Position numbers and translations under genes: made by a program
Part shown: positions 8,080 through 15,707 of the stretch, in pieces
How positions within the stretch are numbered: position 1 is the stretch's first letter
How the letters are laid out: every line of letters starts with the position of its first letter
NCBI GenBank assembly: GCA_903878085.1
Contig: CAIRGJ010000040.1
Span: 47,044-111,043, forward strand
Direction of reading: 5' to 3'
From: an uncultured Hyphomicrobiales bacterium
Lineage (GTDB): Bacteria; Pseudomonadota; Alphaproteobacteria; Rhizobiales; Xanthobacteraceae
Length of the DNA stretch: 64,000 bases
The notes under the pieces: model-generated
The model's database searches: none
Seen by the model: only the letters and a program-made list of their open reading frames with translations
What the model was told of the DNA's origin: nothing

Positions 8080-9492
8080 ATGAAGCTGACGCGCACCATC
8101 GTCACCGAGGAGGGCTGGAACCAGGCGAGCGATCGCCTGGCGAACGGCGGCCTGACGTTGCTCGGGTTGTGGGGCGATGCGCCGTGCGTCTATATGGCGC
8201 TGCTCGACGAGGCGACGGCCGAGATTTTGGTGCTGAGTTACGCCTGCCGCGACGGCGCCTATCCGAGTGTCGGCGCCAGACATCCGCCGGCCATCCGGCT
8301 CGAGCGCACGATCCGCGATTTGCACAAGCTCAACGCAGCCGGCGCCGTCGATACGCGGCCGTGGCTCGATCACGGCGGCGCGCCTTATGCATTCCTGCCG
8401 GCCGAGGGCGAGGGCCTGCATCAGATCGCGGTCGGTCCGGTGCATGCCGGCATCATCGAGCCCGGACACTTCCGCTTCACCGCCAATGGCGAGCATATCG
8501 TGCGGGTGGAGCAGCGGCTCGGCTATGTGCACAAGGGCATCGAGGCGCTGATGAGTGGCGCCACGCTCGACGACGCGGCGAAATTGGCGGCGCGCACCTC
8601 CGGCGATAGCACCGTGGCCTATACATATGCTTTCGCGCTGGCCGCGGAAGCCGCGCTGCAAATCGCGCCGCCACCGCGCGCGGTTTATCTGCGCGCGCTG
8701 ATGGCCGAACTGGAGCGGCTCGCCAATCATTTCGGCGATATCGGCGCTATCTGTAACGATGCCTCGTTCGCGCTGATGCATACGCAAACTGGCATTCTCC
8801 GTGAGCGCACGCTGCGCGCGGCTGAGCTCTGTTTTGGCCACCGCCTGATGATGGACGTCATCGTGCCAGGCGGCGTCATCCACGATCTCGCTGCCGATGG
8901 CCCGGCGCGTTTGGAAGAATTGCTCAGCGAAATTCGCCGCGCCTTCCCGCCCTTGGTCGAACTTTACGACAACACCGCGTCGCTACAGGACCGCACCGTC
9001 ACCACCGGCATCGTCAAGCCGGACTACGCGCGCCAGTATGGCGCCGGCGGCTATGTCGGCCGCGCCTCGGGACGCAATTTCGACGCGCGCCGCGCAGTCG
9101 GCTACGAGCCCTATAGTCATCTTGCTTTCAAAGTGCCGGTGCTGGACGCCGGCGACGTCAACGCGCGGATCTGGATCCGCATTCGCGAGGTCGAGCAGAG
9201 CCTGGCGCTGATCGATCAAATTCTCAGCCTGCTGCCGACAGGCGAGATCCAGACTGCCATTCAGGCCAATGGCAAAGCCTGCGAAGGCCTCGGTCTTGTC
9301 GAAGCTTTCCGCGGCGACGTGCTGGTCTGGCTGCGGCTCGATGCCAGCGGCCAGGTCGCGCGCTGCCATCTGCGCGATGCGTCCTGGTTCCAGTGGCCGT
9401 TGCTGGAGACCGCCATCAAGGACAACATCGTCGCCGACTTTCCGCTCTGCAATAAGTCGTTCAATTGCTCGTATTCGGGACACGACCTCTGA
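8080..9492 (+). CDS. hyfG: HyfG/EhrL-like large subunit (NuoCD fold) lacking the [NiFe] ligands
   Basis: 470 residues: a NuoC-like domain (about 1-115), then the NuoD/hydrogenase large-subunit domain (about 118-470) with HFRFTANGEHIVRVEQRLGYVHKGIE and ELERLANHFGDIG. In active group 4 hydrogenases the first pair of nickel ligands sits in R-x-C-G-x-C-x3-H. Here the same place reads R172-T-S-G-D-S-T-V-A-Y, so both Cys are Ser and the His is Tyr. The C-terminal DPCxxC is replaced by a stretch with Cys463 but Ser466. One of four ligands remains, so hydrogen chemistry is not expected. This matches the published Ehr group, whose catalytic partner is unknown. An upstream open frame is ignored because homology begins at ATG 8080. 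Confidence 0.92.
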   Translation: MKLTRTIVTEEGWNQASDRLANGGLTLLGLWGDAPCVYMALLDEATAEILVLSYACRDGAYPSVGARHPPAIRLERTIRDLHKLNAAGAVDTRPWLDHGGAPYAFLPAEGEGLHQIAVGPVHAGIIEPGHFRFTANGEHIVRVEQRLGYVHKGIEALMSGATLDDAAKLAARTSGDSTVAYTYAFALAAEAALQIAPPPRAVYLRALMAELERLANHFGDIGAICNDASFALMHTQTGILRERTLRAAELCFGHRLMMDVIVPGGVIHDLAADGPARLEELLSEIRRAFPPLVELYDNTASLQDRTVTTGIVKPDYARQYGAGGYVGRASGRNFDARRAVGYEPYSHLAFKVPVLDAGDVNARIWIRIREVEQSLALIDQILSLLPTGEIQTAIQANGKACEGLGLVEAFRGDVLVWLRLDASGQVARCHLRDASWFQWPLLETAIKDNIVADFPLCNKSFNCSYSGHDL

Positions 9493-10007
9493 TGCGCAAG
9501 ACCTTGTTCGAAAGCATGACCCGCGGCCCGCTCACCGAGCCGCCGCCCGCGCCCGATGAAGCCGGCCTCGCCGAGCTGGCGCAAAGCGTCAATCGCGCCG
9601 CCCGCGCCAAGCTTGGGCGCTCACTCTCCATTCGCCATGTCGATGCCGGCTCCTGCAATGGCTGCGAGCTCGAACTGCATGCGCTGAGCAACGCGTTCTA
9701 CGATCTCGAACGTTTCGGTCTGCGCTTCGTCGCCTCGCCGCGCCACGCCGACGTGCTGACGGTAACCGGCCCAGTCACCAAGAATATGCGCGAGGCGCTC
9801 AAGCGCACCTACGATGCCATGCCCGACCCGAAATGGGTGGTGGCGATCGGCGCCTGCGCGGTCGACGGTGGGCTGTTCGCCGCCAGCGATGTGGTTGAAG
9901 GGGGCGTCAAGGACGTGCTGCCGGTCGACCTGCACATTCGCGGCTGTCCGCCGTCGCCGACCGAACTCCTGAAGGGGCTCATCGCCTTGCTGGAGCGGGC
10001 GGCCTGA
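9492..10007 (+). CDS. hyfI: HyfI-like small subunit with one [4Fe-4S] site (NuoB family)
   Basis: 171 residues of the NuoB/HycG family. All four cluster ligands are visible: Cys55 and Cys58 in GSCNGCELE, Cys122 in GACAVDGG and Cys152 in RGCPPSP. It should hold the cluster nearest the modified active site of HyfG. ATG 9492 overlaps the hyfG stop; an in-frame GTG or ATG further upstream lies inside hyfG and is not needed. No ferredoxin-like HyfA/HyfH (NuoI) subunit and no nickel maturation genes lie nearby. The electron input and output of the complex are therefore not explained by the operon. Confidence 0.92.
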   Translation: MRKTLFESMTRGPLTEPPPAPDEAGLAELAQSVNRAARAKLGRSLSIRHVDAGSCNGCELELHALSNAFYDLERFGLRFVASPRHADVLTVTGPVTKNMREALKRTYDAMPDPKWVVAIGACAVDGGLFAASDVVEGGVKDVLPVDLHIRGCPPSPTELLKGLIALLERAA

Positions 10008-10046
10008 GACGTCTGAATTTCCGGGTGGAGAGGCCGCGCAACGCCG

Positions 10047-10262
10047 CTAAATCAGACTTTCCGGCCGTTTGAGCACAGCCTTGCGGTGGTTTTGCAGGCT
10101 GTAGAACTGCTCCAGCACGCTCGAGAGCAGGCTCAGCAGCACGCCATTGGTTTCGTGCTCGCAATCGATCAAGGCCACCATGGCTTGTTGTTCGCGCAAT
10201 TGGATAATGGCGTCGTCCAGCCGGCGGTCGATATCCGCCAGTTCTCGTGATTTGGTCTGCAT
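10047..10262 (-). CDS. Small predicted coiled-coil protein of unknown function
   Basis: 71 residues from an ATG at 10262, with a purine-rich AGGCGGGG just upstream. Almost the whole chain is helical by composition: MQTKSRELADIDRRLDDAI, then LREQQAMVALIDCEHETNG and LLSSVLEQFYSLQNHRKAV. It has one Cys and no signal peptide or membrane segment. The frame could extend 24 codons upstream, but that part is unlike the rest. It converges on the end of the hyf-like operon. I do not recognise the family. Small proteins of this kind are common orphans in Bradyrhizobium-like genomes. Confidence 0.6.
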   Translation of the reverse strand: MQTKSRELADIDRRLDDAIIQLREQQAMVALIDCEHETNGVLLSLLSSVLEQFYSLQNHRKAVLKRPESLI

Positions 10263-10504
10263 CGCCCCGCCTAATTCCCTTAGCCGCCTTGCTATATGGC
10301 AGATTTTTGACTGCCTAGCGGAACTCCGAAGCAAGCTTAAATGTCATGGTAAAGGCTGCGGTCACCCCGGCATCACAAGGGCGTCAGACCGCGCGAATAC
10401 GCCCGTTTAAGGTTGCCGCCCGCTGGCTGCGATGGAACTATTGCTTGGATAATTCGTATCTAACGGGTGCGATTGCTCCTGCCGGAAACGCGAGAATAAG
10501 TCCC

Positions 10505-11767
10505 ATGGCGCGCAGCGCGACGATGCCGATCCCGGACAGCGACAACAGCCGGGGAGCCGCGCCAAACAAGCGGCCGACGCCGGAAGTGCGCGCTGCCTGG
10601 ACCGAAACCTTCCGTCGCGTCCGGGCCGAGACCGAGGCGCGCGCCGCGCATCTGTCGGTCGAGGACCAGATCGTCCAGTCGATGGCGGACGCCAGCCCCA
10701 CCAAATGGCATCGCGCCCACGTCACCTGGTTCTTCGAGCAGTTTCTGCTGGTGCCGAACGACCCGGGCTACAAGATATTCGACGCGCGTTTTCCGTTCCT
10801 GTTCAATTCCTATTATGTCGCCGCCGGCCCGCGTCATGCGCGCCCGCAGCGCGGCCTGATCACGCGGCCGAACGGCACTGATGTCGCCGGCTTCCGCGCC
10901 CATGTCGATACCGCGGTCGAGAAGCTGATCGCCAATGTGCCGGCGGAAATAGCGGCCGAGGTGTTTTCGATTCTGGAAATCGGTCTGCATCACGAGCAGC
11001 AGCATCAGGAACTGCTGCTCACCGATATCCTGCATGCCTTCGCACAGAATCCGACCGACCCCGCCTATGACACGTCATGGCAAGCGCCGCGCGCCGGGTT
11101 GGGGGCGCGGGGCTTTGTCGATGTGCCGGCCGGAATCATGTCCATCGGTCATGAAGGCGACGGGTTTTGTTTCGACAACGAGACGCCGTTCCATGATGAG
11201 CTCATTCCGGAAGTGCGCATCGCGCGCCACCTCGTCAGCAATGCCGAATGGCTGGAATTCATCAAAGCCGGCGGCTACGCGACGCCGTCGCTGTGGCTTT
11301 CCGACGGTTGGGCGGCGGTGCAGGCCGAAGTCTGGCAGGCGCCGGGCTATTGGCGTCTCAAGGACGATGCTTGGCATGCGATGACGCTCGGCGGCCTCAA
11401 GCCGGTCGATCCGCAGGCTCCGGTGATGCATGTCAGCTATTACGAAGCCGAGGCCTTCGCGCGGTTCGCCGGAAAGCACCTGCCGAGCGAGGCGGAATGG
11501 GAGGTTGCGGCCCGCGCCGGGCTCATCGCCGACGCCTTCGGGGTGGCTTGGCAATGGACGCGGAGTGCTTATCTGCCGTTTCCAGGCTACCGCGCGGCCG
11601 AAGGGGCGCTCGGCGAATACAACGGCAAGTTCATGGTCAACCAGATGGTGTTGCGCGGCTCGTCGCTGGCAACGCCCGAGGGGCACGCCCGCGTCAGCTG
11701 CCGCAATTTCTTCTATCCGCCGGCGCGCTGGCAGTTCAGCGGCGTGCGGCTCGCCGAATTTGGTTGA
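10505..11767 (+). CDS. egtB: Ergothioneine biosynthesis sulfoxide synthase EgtB
   Basis: EgtB couples hercynine (trimethyl-histidine) to a thiol donor (gamma-Glu-Cys or Cys) by iron-dependent oxygenation. This 420-residue protein has an N-terminal DinB_2 domain with the 3-His-type iron motif HEQQHQE (His163, His167, Glu169) and a DinB-like His in KWHRAH. The C-terminal formylglycine-generating-enzyme-like domain (FVDVPAG to SGVRLAEF) is complete. Start ATG 10505 is chosen because upstream codons show no family similarity. egtD follows 17 bases later, so the two key enzymes form a pair. egtA, egtC and egtE are not in the window. EgtB enzymes of this size often use cysteine directly, but that subtype is inference. 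Confidence 0.93.
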   Translation: MARSATMPIPDSDNSRGAAPNKRPTPEVRAAWTETFRRVRAETEARAAHLSVEDQIVQSMADASPTKWHRAHVTWFFEQFLLVPNDPGYKIFDARFPFLFNSYYVAAGPRHARPQRGLITRPNGTDVAGFRAHVDTAVEKLIANVPAEIAAEVFSILEIGLHHEQQHQELLLTDILHAFAQNPTDPAYDTSWQAPRAGLGARGFVDVPAGIMSIGHEGDGFCFDNETPFHDELIPEVRIARHLVSNAEWLEFIKAGGYATPSLWLSDGWAAVQAEVWQAPGYWRLKDDAWHAMTLGGLKPVDPQAPVMHVSYYEAEAFARFAGKHLPSEAEWEVAARAGLIADAFGVAWQWTRSAYLPFPGYRAAEGALGEYNGKFMVNQMVLRGSSLATPEGHARVSCRNFFYPPARWQFSGVRLAEFG

Positions 11768-11784
11768 GTAAACAGGAATTAGAG

Positions 11785-12783
11785 ATGGTCGCACTCGCAC
11801 GCTCGCAGGTTGTTATGCCGCAAGGCGCGGAGGCGTCGGATTTCGAAGCCGACGTCCTCGCGGGTCTGAGCGCGACGCCGAAGCGTCTGGCGGCGAAATA
11901 TTTCTACGACGGCGTCGGTTCGAAATTGTTCGAGCGCATCACCGAAGTCCCGGAATATTACCCGACGCGCACCGAGATGAAGATCCTGCGCGACAACGCC
12001 GCCGAGATCGCCAGGCTGATCCCGCCTGGCGCCGCGCTGGTGGAATTCGGCGCCGGTTCGAGCAAGAAGGCGCGCATTCTGCTGCGCGCGGCGCCGGCGC
12101 TCGCGGCTTACGTGCCGGTCGATATTTGCCGCGAGATGGTGGAGCAGGAGGCGGCCGAATTGCGCCCGGATTTCCCGCGGCTCAAGGTGCTGCCGGTCGT
12201 CGCCGACATTTGTTTTCCATTCGAGCTGCCGGGCGAAGCGAAAGCTGCACCGGCCCGCGTCGGATTTTTCCCCGGTTCGACCATCGGCAATTTCGAACCG
12301 CATGAAGCGGCGGCGTTTCTGCGCAACGCCGCGGAAATTCTCGGGCCCGGCGCCACGCTGATCGTCGGGGCCGATCTGATCAAGGCTGTCGACATTCTCA
12401 ACGCTGCCTATAACGACAAGGCCGGTATCACCGCCGCGTTCAATCTCAATCTGCTGACGCGCATCAACCGCGAACTGCACGGTACCTTCAAGCTCGACAG
12501 CTTCGAGCACCACGCCTTCTACAACCGCGGGCGCAACCGCATCGAAATGCACCTCGCCAGCCTGAAGCGGCAGAAGGTGAAAGTGGCCGGCGCGTGCTTC
12601 GACTTCCGCGCCGGCGAAACCATCCACACCGAGAACTCTTACAAATACAGCGTCGAGTCGCTGGGCGGCTTGGCCCGCGGCGTCGGCTGGCTACCGGCGG
12701 GCGTGTGGACCGATCCGGACAAATATTTCTCGATCCAGGCCTTCAGGCTGACCGGCGCGCCGCCGGTGCGGCCGGCAGAATAG
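11785..12783 (+). CDS. egtD: L-histidine N(alpha)-methyltransferase EgtD
   Basis: EgtD trimethylates the alpha-amino group of histidine with SAM, the first step of ergothioneine synthesis. The 332-residue chain shows the family N-terminus KYFYDGVGSKLFERITEVPEY, the SAM site LVEFGAGSSKKARILL, the VGFFPGSTIGNFEP segment and the C-terminal ENSYKYS motif that contacts histidine. Length is normal (about 320). A ribosome site (AGGAATTAGAG) precedes ATG 11785. It lies 17 bases after egtB and is presumably co-transcribed. Confidence 0.94.
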   Translation: MVALARSQVVMPQGAEASDFEADVLAGLSATPKRLAAKYFYDGVGSKLFERITEVPEYYPTRTEMKILRDNAAEIARLIPPGAALVEFGAGSSKKARILLRAAPALAAYVPVDICREMVEQEAAELRPDFPRLKVLPVVADICFPFELPGEAKAAPARVGFFPGSTIGNFEPHEAAAFLRNAAEILGPGATLIVGADLIKAVDILNAAYNDKAGITAAFNLNLLTRINRELHGTFKLDSFEHHAFYNRGRNRIEMHLASLKRQKVKVAGACFDFRAGETIHTENSYKYSVESLGGLARGVGWLPAGVWTDPDKYFSIQAFRLTGAPPVRPAE

Positions 12784-12861
12784 CCACCTTCCCGAAGCCC
12801 TCCGCCTGCGCTAAGTCACGCCGTCCGCAATCGGATGCGTGTTTACAGGGCAGGGACTTCA

Positions 12862-13737
12862 ATGAAAATCGTCGGTTTTGAAGCAAACAATAAAATGCGG
12901 CTGGGCGTGGTCGATGGCGACAACGTCATCGATATCCAGGCAGTGGACGCCAGCGTGCCGAGCGATCTCGGCGACTACCTCCGCGCCAACAATGGCGACC
13001 TGAAGCCGCTGGCCGCGCTCGCAGCCTCGGCGCCGGCCTCCGCGCGCATCCCGCTCGCCGGCTTGAAATTCACGCTGCCGGTGGCGCGCCCCGGCAAGAT
13101 CATCTGCCTCGGCCTCAATTACCTCGACCACGTCAAGGAAGGCCCGCAGAAGGACAACATCCCGAAATTCCAGTCGATCTTTTTCCGCATGCTGACGTCG
13201 CTGACGCCGCATCTGACGCCGCTGATACGGCCGAAGAAGTCGATCCAGCTCGATTACGAAGGTGAGATGGTCGTGATCATCGGCAAGTGCGCCAAGCATC
13301 TGACGTTGGAAAACGCCACCGACTGCATCGCCGGCTATTCCGTCGGCAATGAAGGTTCGGTGCGTGAGTATCAGCGCCACACCACGCAGTGGGGCATGGG
13401 CAAGAACTTCGACAAGACCGGCAGCGTCGGGCCGTGGATGGTCACCGCCGACGAACTGCCGAAGGGCGGCAAGGGCCTCAAGATCGAGACCCGGCTCAAC
13501 GGCAACAGCATGCAGTCGTCCAACACCGATCTCTTTATGTTTCCGGTGGCGGAGTCGCTGGTCTATCTGACCGAGGGCATCACGCTCGAGCCCGGCGACA
13601 TTTTGTTCACCGGCACGCCGTCGGGCGTCGGCCATGCGCGCAAGCCGGAGCCGGTCTGGATGAAACAGGGCGACACCGTCGAGGTCGAAGTCCAGGGCAT
13701 CGGCGTGCTGAAGAACAGCATCGAGGACGAGAAGTAG
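12862..13737 (+). CDS. Fumarylacetoacetate hydrolase (FAH) family protein
   Basis: 291 residues with an N-terminal cap (1-75) and the FAH fold. PGKIICLGLNYLDHVKEG starts the catalytic domain. Metal ligands are expected in SIQLDYEGEMVVIIGK (Glu-x-Glu type) and GNEGSVREYQ. The C-terminus holds LEPGDILFTGTPSGVGHARKP, the standard GTPxG lid. The family cleaves or hydrates 2-keto acids such as fumarylpyruvate and 2-keto-4-pentenoate. With a gentisate dioxygenase about 6 kb downstream, fumarylpyruvate hydrolysis is an attractive but unproven role. The start at 12862 follows an AGGG-rich stretch; the frame opens slightly earlier at 12835. Confidence 0.85.
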   Translation: MKIVGFEANNKMRLGVVDGDNVIDIQAVDASVPSDLGDYLRANNGDLKPLAALAASAPASARIPLAGLKFTLPVARPGKIICLGLNYLDHVKEGPQKDNIPKFQSIFFRMLTSLTPHLTPLIRPKKSIQLDYEGEMVVIIGKCAKHLTLENATDCIAGYSVGNEGSVREYQRHTTQWGMGKNFDKTGSVGPWMVTADELPKGGKGLKIETRLNGNSMQSSNTDLFMFPVAESLVYLTEGITLEPGDILFTGTPSGVGHARKPEPVWMKQGDTVEVEVQGIGVLKNSIEDEK

Positions 13738-13743
13738 CCTTCT

Positions 13744-13888
13744 TTCCCTCCCCGCGAAGCGCGGGGAGGGTCGACATGCATCGCGATAGCGATGCGTGTC
13801 GGGGTGGGGGCTTTTGCTCGTGGCACATTTTCCCCCACCCCCGACCCCTCCCCACGCTCGCAAGCGCTCGCGGGGGAAGGGGAGAAGC
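13744..13888 (+). repeat. GC-rich palindromic intergenic repeat, family C (copy 1 of 2)
   Basis: The stretch between the FAH gene and tctC begins CCTCCCCGCG-AAG-CGCGGGGAGG. It holds an internal palindrome (GCATCGCGATAGCGATGC), then CCCCACCCCCGACCCCTCCCC, and ends in GCTCGCGGGGG. The same order of blocks, with different inner palindromes, recurs at 55641-55786. Both copies lie directly after a stop codon, so the element may also act as a transcription end or mRNA stabiliser. Confidence 0.8.
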
Positions 13889-13983
13889 GCCCCGTTGACA
13901 CCGACTGCATGCCCGCCTTCCCTTAGCGACAACAACAAGCGCACCTCCCGCATGGAGGTGAGCAGGCTCTGGGGAGGGCAATT

Positions 13984-14961
13984 ATGAAACACGTTATCGT
14001 CGCGGTGGCGTTTGCCGTCGGTATCGGTATCGGTATCGGTCTCGTCTCGGCTGCGCACTCCGAATGGCCGAATGACCGGCCAATCCGCGTTATCGTCGGC
14101 TTCGGCGCCGGCGGCGGCACCGACATCGTCGCCCGCATCGTCGCGCAGCCGTTGTCCGAGATGCTGCACCAGACCGTCATCGTCGAGAACAAGCCGGGTG
14201 CTGGCGGCGCCATCGCCGGCGATCAGGTCGCGAAAGCCGACAAGGACGGCTACACCGCGTCGATGATCAGCGCCGGCCACACCGTGTCCGCGGTGATGGT
14301 CAAGGCGGTGCGCTACGACGCGGTCAAGGATTTCGCTGCGGTGGCGCTGGTCGCCGATTCGGCCTTCGTCGTGGTTGCGCGCAAGGATTTCCCGGCCAAC
14401 GACATCCAGGGACTGGTGAAGCTCGCCAAGGCGCAGCCCGGCAAGCTGAACCTTGCCAGCGTCGGCCTCGGCTCGACCCAGCATTTCGCCGGCGAACTGC
14501 TGGGCCAGATGACCGGCATCGACGTCAAACATATTCCATATCGCGGCACGCCGGCAGTGATCACGGCCTTGCTGGCCAAGGACGTCGACTATGCCGTCGA
14601 ACTGCTGCACGCGGTGCGCGGCCAGGTCGAAGCCGGCGAATTGAAGCTGCTCGCGGTCGCCTCGCCGACGCGGTGGCCGACCATTCCCAATGTACCGACG
14701 GTCGCCGAATCCGGCGTGCCGGGTTACGCGGTGCTGGGCTGGTACGGCTTCGTTTATCCCGCGGGCACGCCGCAGCCGATCGTCGACAAGACCTATGCCG
14801 CGCTCAAGGACATCCTGGCCCGCCCGGAGATCAAGGCGCAGCTGGAAAAGGCAGGCGCCTCGGCTCATATCGCGCCACCGGCAGAATTCGGCCGGCATAT
14901 CGCCGACGAAGTTGCGAAATGGCATGCGGTGCGCGACAAGGCGGGTCTGACGCCGCAGTAA
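13984..14961 (+). CDS. TctC/Bug-type periplasmic tricarboxylate-binding protein, without transporter genes nearby
   Basis: 325 residues. It has an N-terminal signal peptide (hydrophobic core to about residue 27, with AHS-E cleavage), then the Bug fold: WPNDRPIRVIVGFGAGGGTD and NKPGAGGAIAGDQVA for ligand loops, and PNVPTVAESGVPGY near the C-terminus. These proteins bind carboxylates or aromatic acids in the periplasm and normally serve a TctAB permease. No TctA or TctB is in the window, so it is an orphan receptor here. The signal peptide contains a GIGIGIG run encoded by a GGTATC hexanucleotide repeated about three times, a site prone to slippage. Confidence 0.9.
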   Translation: MKHVIVAVAFAVGIGIGIGLVSAAHSEWPNDRPIRVIVGFGAGGGTDIVARIVAQPLSEMLHQTVIVENKPGAGGAIAGDQVAKADKDGYTASMISAGHTVSAVMVKAVRYDAVKDFAAVALVADSAFVVVARKDFPANDIQGLVKLAKAQPGKLNLASVGLGSTQHFAGELLGQMTGIDVKHIPYRGTPAVITALLAKDVDYAVELLHAVRGQVEAGELKLLAVASPTRWPTIPNVPTVAESGVPGYAVLGWYGFVYPAGTPQPIVDKTYAALKDILARPEIKAQLEKAGASAHIAPPAEFGRHIADEVAKWHAVRDKAGLTPQ

Positions 14962-14993
14962 AGCGGCTGCCTATCGAAACAGAGGACGAGGAA

Positions 14994-15560
14994 ATGGCCG
15001 ATCAGCTTAAGGTGCTTGTGATTTGCGGCTCGCTGCGCAAGGGTTCGTTCAACGCTTCAATTGCGCGCGCGCTGCCGTCGCTGGCGCCCCCCGGGATGTC
15101 GTTTACCGATGCACCGCCCTACGCCGGCTTTCCGGCCTACAATGACGATGTGCGGCTCGCGTCAGGCGCGCCCGCCGAGGTCGAGGCCTGGGCCGCCGCC
15201 ATCCGCGCCGCCGACGGCGTCATCATCGTCTCGCCGGAATATAACTGGTCGGTCCCCGGCGTCCTGAAGAACGCCATCGACTGGATGTCGAAGCTCAAGG
15301 ACGTGCCGTTCAAGGACAAGCCGGTCGCCTTGCAGTCGGCGGCGGGCGGGCAGATGGGCGGCGGCCGCATGCAATATCACCTGCGCATGATCCTGACGTC
15401 GATCGACGCTCAGATGTTCGGTAAGCCGGAAGTGTTCGTGAATTTCGCTGCCAAGAAGATCGACGAAAAGACCGGCGAACTGACCGACGACGCGGTCAAG
15501 GACATCATCAAGCAGCAGCTCGCGGCCTTCGCGAAGTTCATTGCGCGCGTGAAGGTGTAG
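14994..15560 (+). CDS. NADPH-dependent FMN reductase (flavodoxin-like, ChrR/azoreductase type)
   Basis: 188 residues of PF03358. The FMN phosphate loop is CGSLRKGSFNASIARAL (residues 11-27) and the second flavin motif is SPEYNWSVPGVLKNAIDW. The QSAAGGQMGGGRMQYHLR segment is the usual dimer and flavin region. Family members reduce quinones, chromate or azo dyes at NADPH expense in the cytosol. The start lies 32 bases after tctC, with GAGGACGAGGAA as ribosome site. The substrate is not predictable. Confidence 0.9.
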   Translation: MADQLKVLVICGSLRKGSFNASIARALPSLAPPGMSFTDAPPYAGFPAYNDDVRLASGAPAEVEAWAAAIRAADGVIIVSPEYNWSVPGVLKNAIDWMSKLKDVPFKDKPVALQSAAGGQMGGGRMQYHLRMILTSIDAQMFGKPEVFVNFAAKKIDEKTGELTDDAVKDIIKQQLAAFAKFIARVKV

Positions 15561-15567
15561 GGCGCTT

Positions 15568-15697
15568 GCCCCGGATGCGGCGCTGCACGCAGCGTAGCGG
15601 CGTGGTGCGCCGCTGATCCGGGGCCTTACCGGATTTCGAATATGTGAAGGTCCCGGGTCTGCAGCGCACCGCTTCGCCGTGCGCCGCGCCCGGGACA
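15568..15697 (+). repeat. Intergenic palindromic repeat, family B (copy 1 of 3)
   Basis: It starts CCCCGGATGCGGCGCTGC and contains GGTCCCGGGTCTGCAGCGC in the middle, ending with CGCGCCCGGGACAA. The middle and end blocks recur at 21383-21516 and 24138-24285. The CCCGGGACC and GGTCCCGG blocks allow large hairpins. This copy lies between convergent genes (FMN reductase and Old Yellow Enzyme). Confidence 0.75.
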
Positions 15698-15707
15698 AGT
15701 CAGAGTC

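Noticed and set aside
3011..10007. Calling this operon a hydrogen-evolving hydrogenase-4
   Set aside because: Three of four nickel ligands are missing in HyfG and no maturation genes are near.
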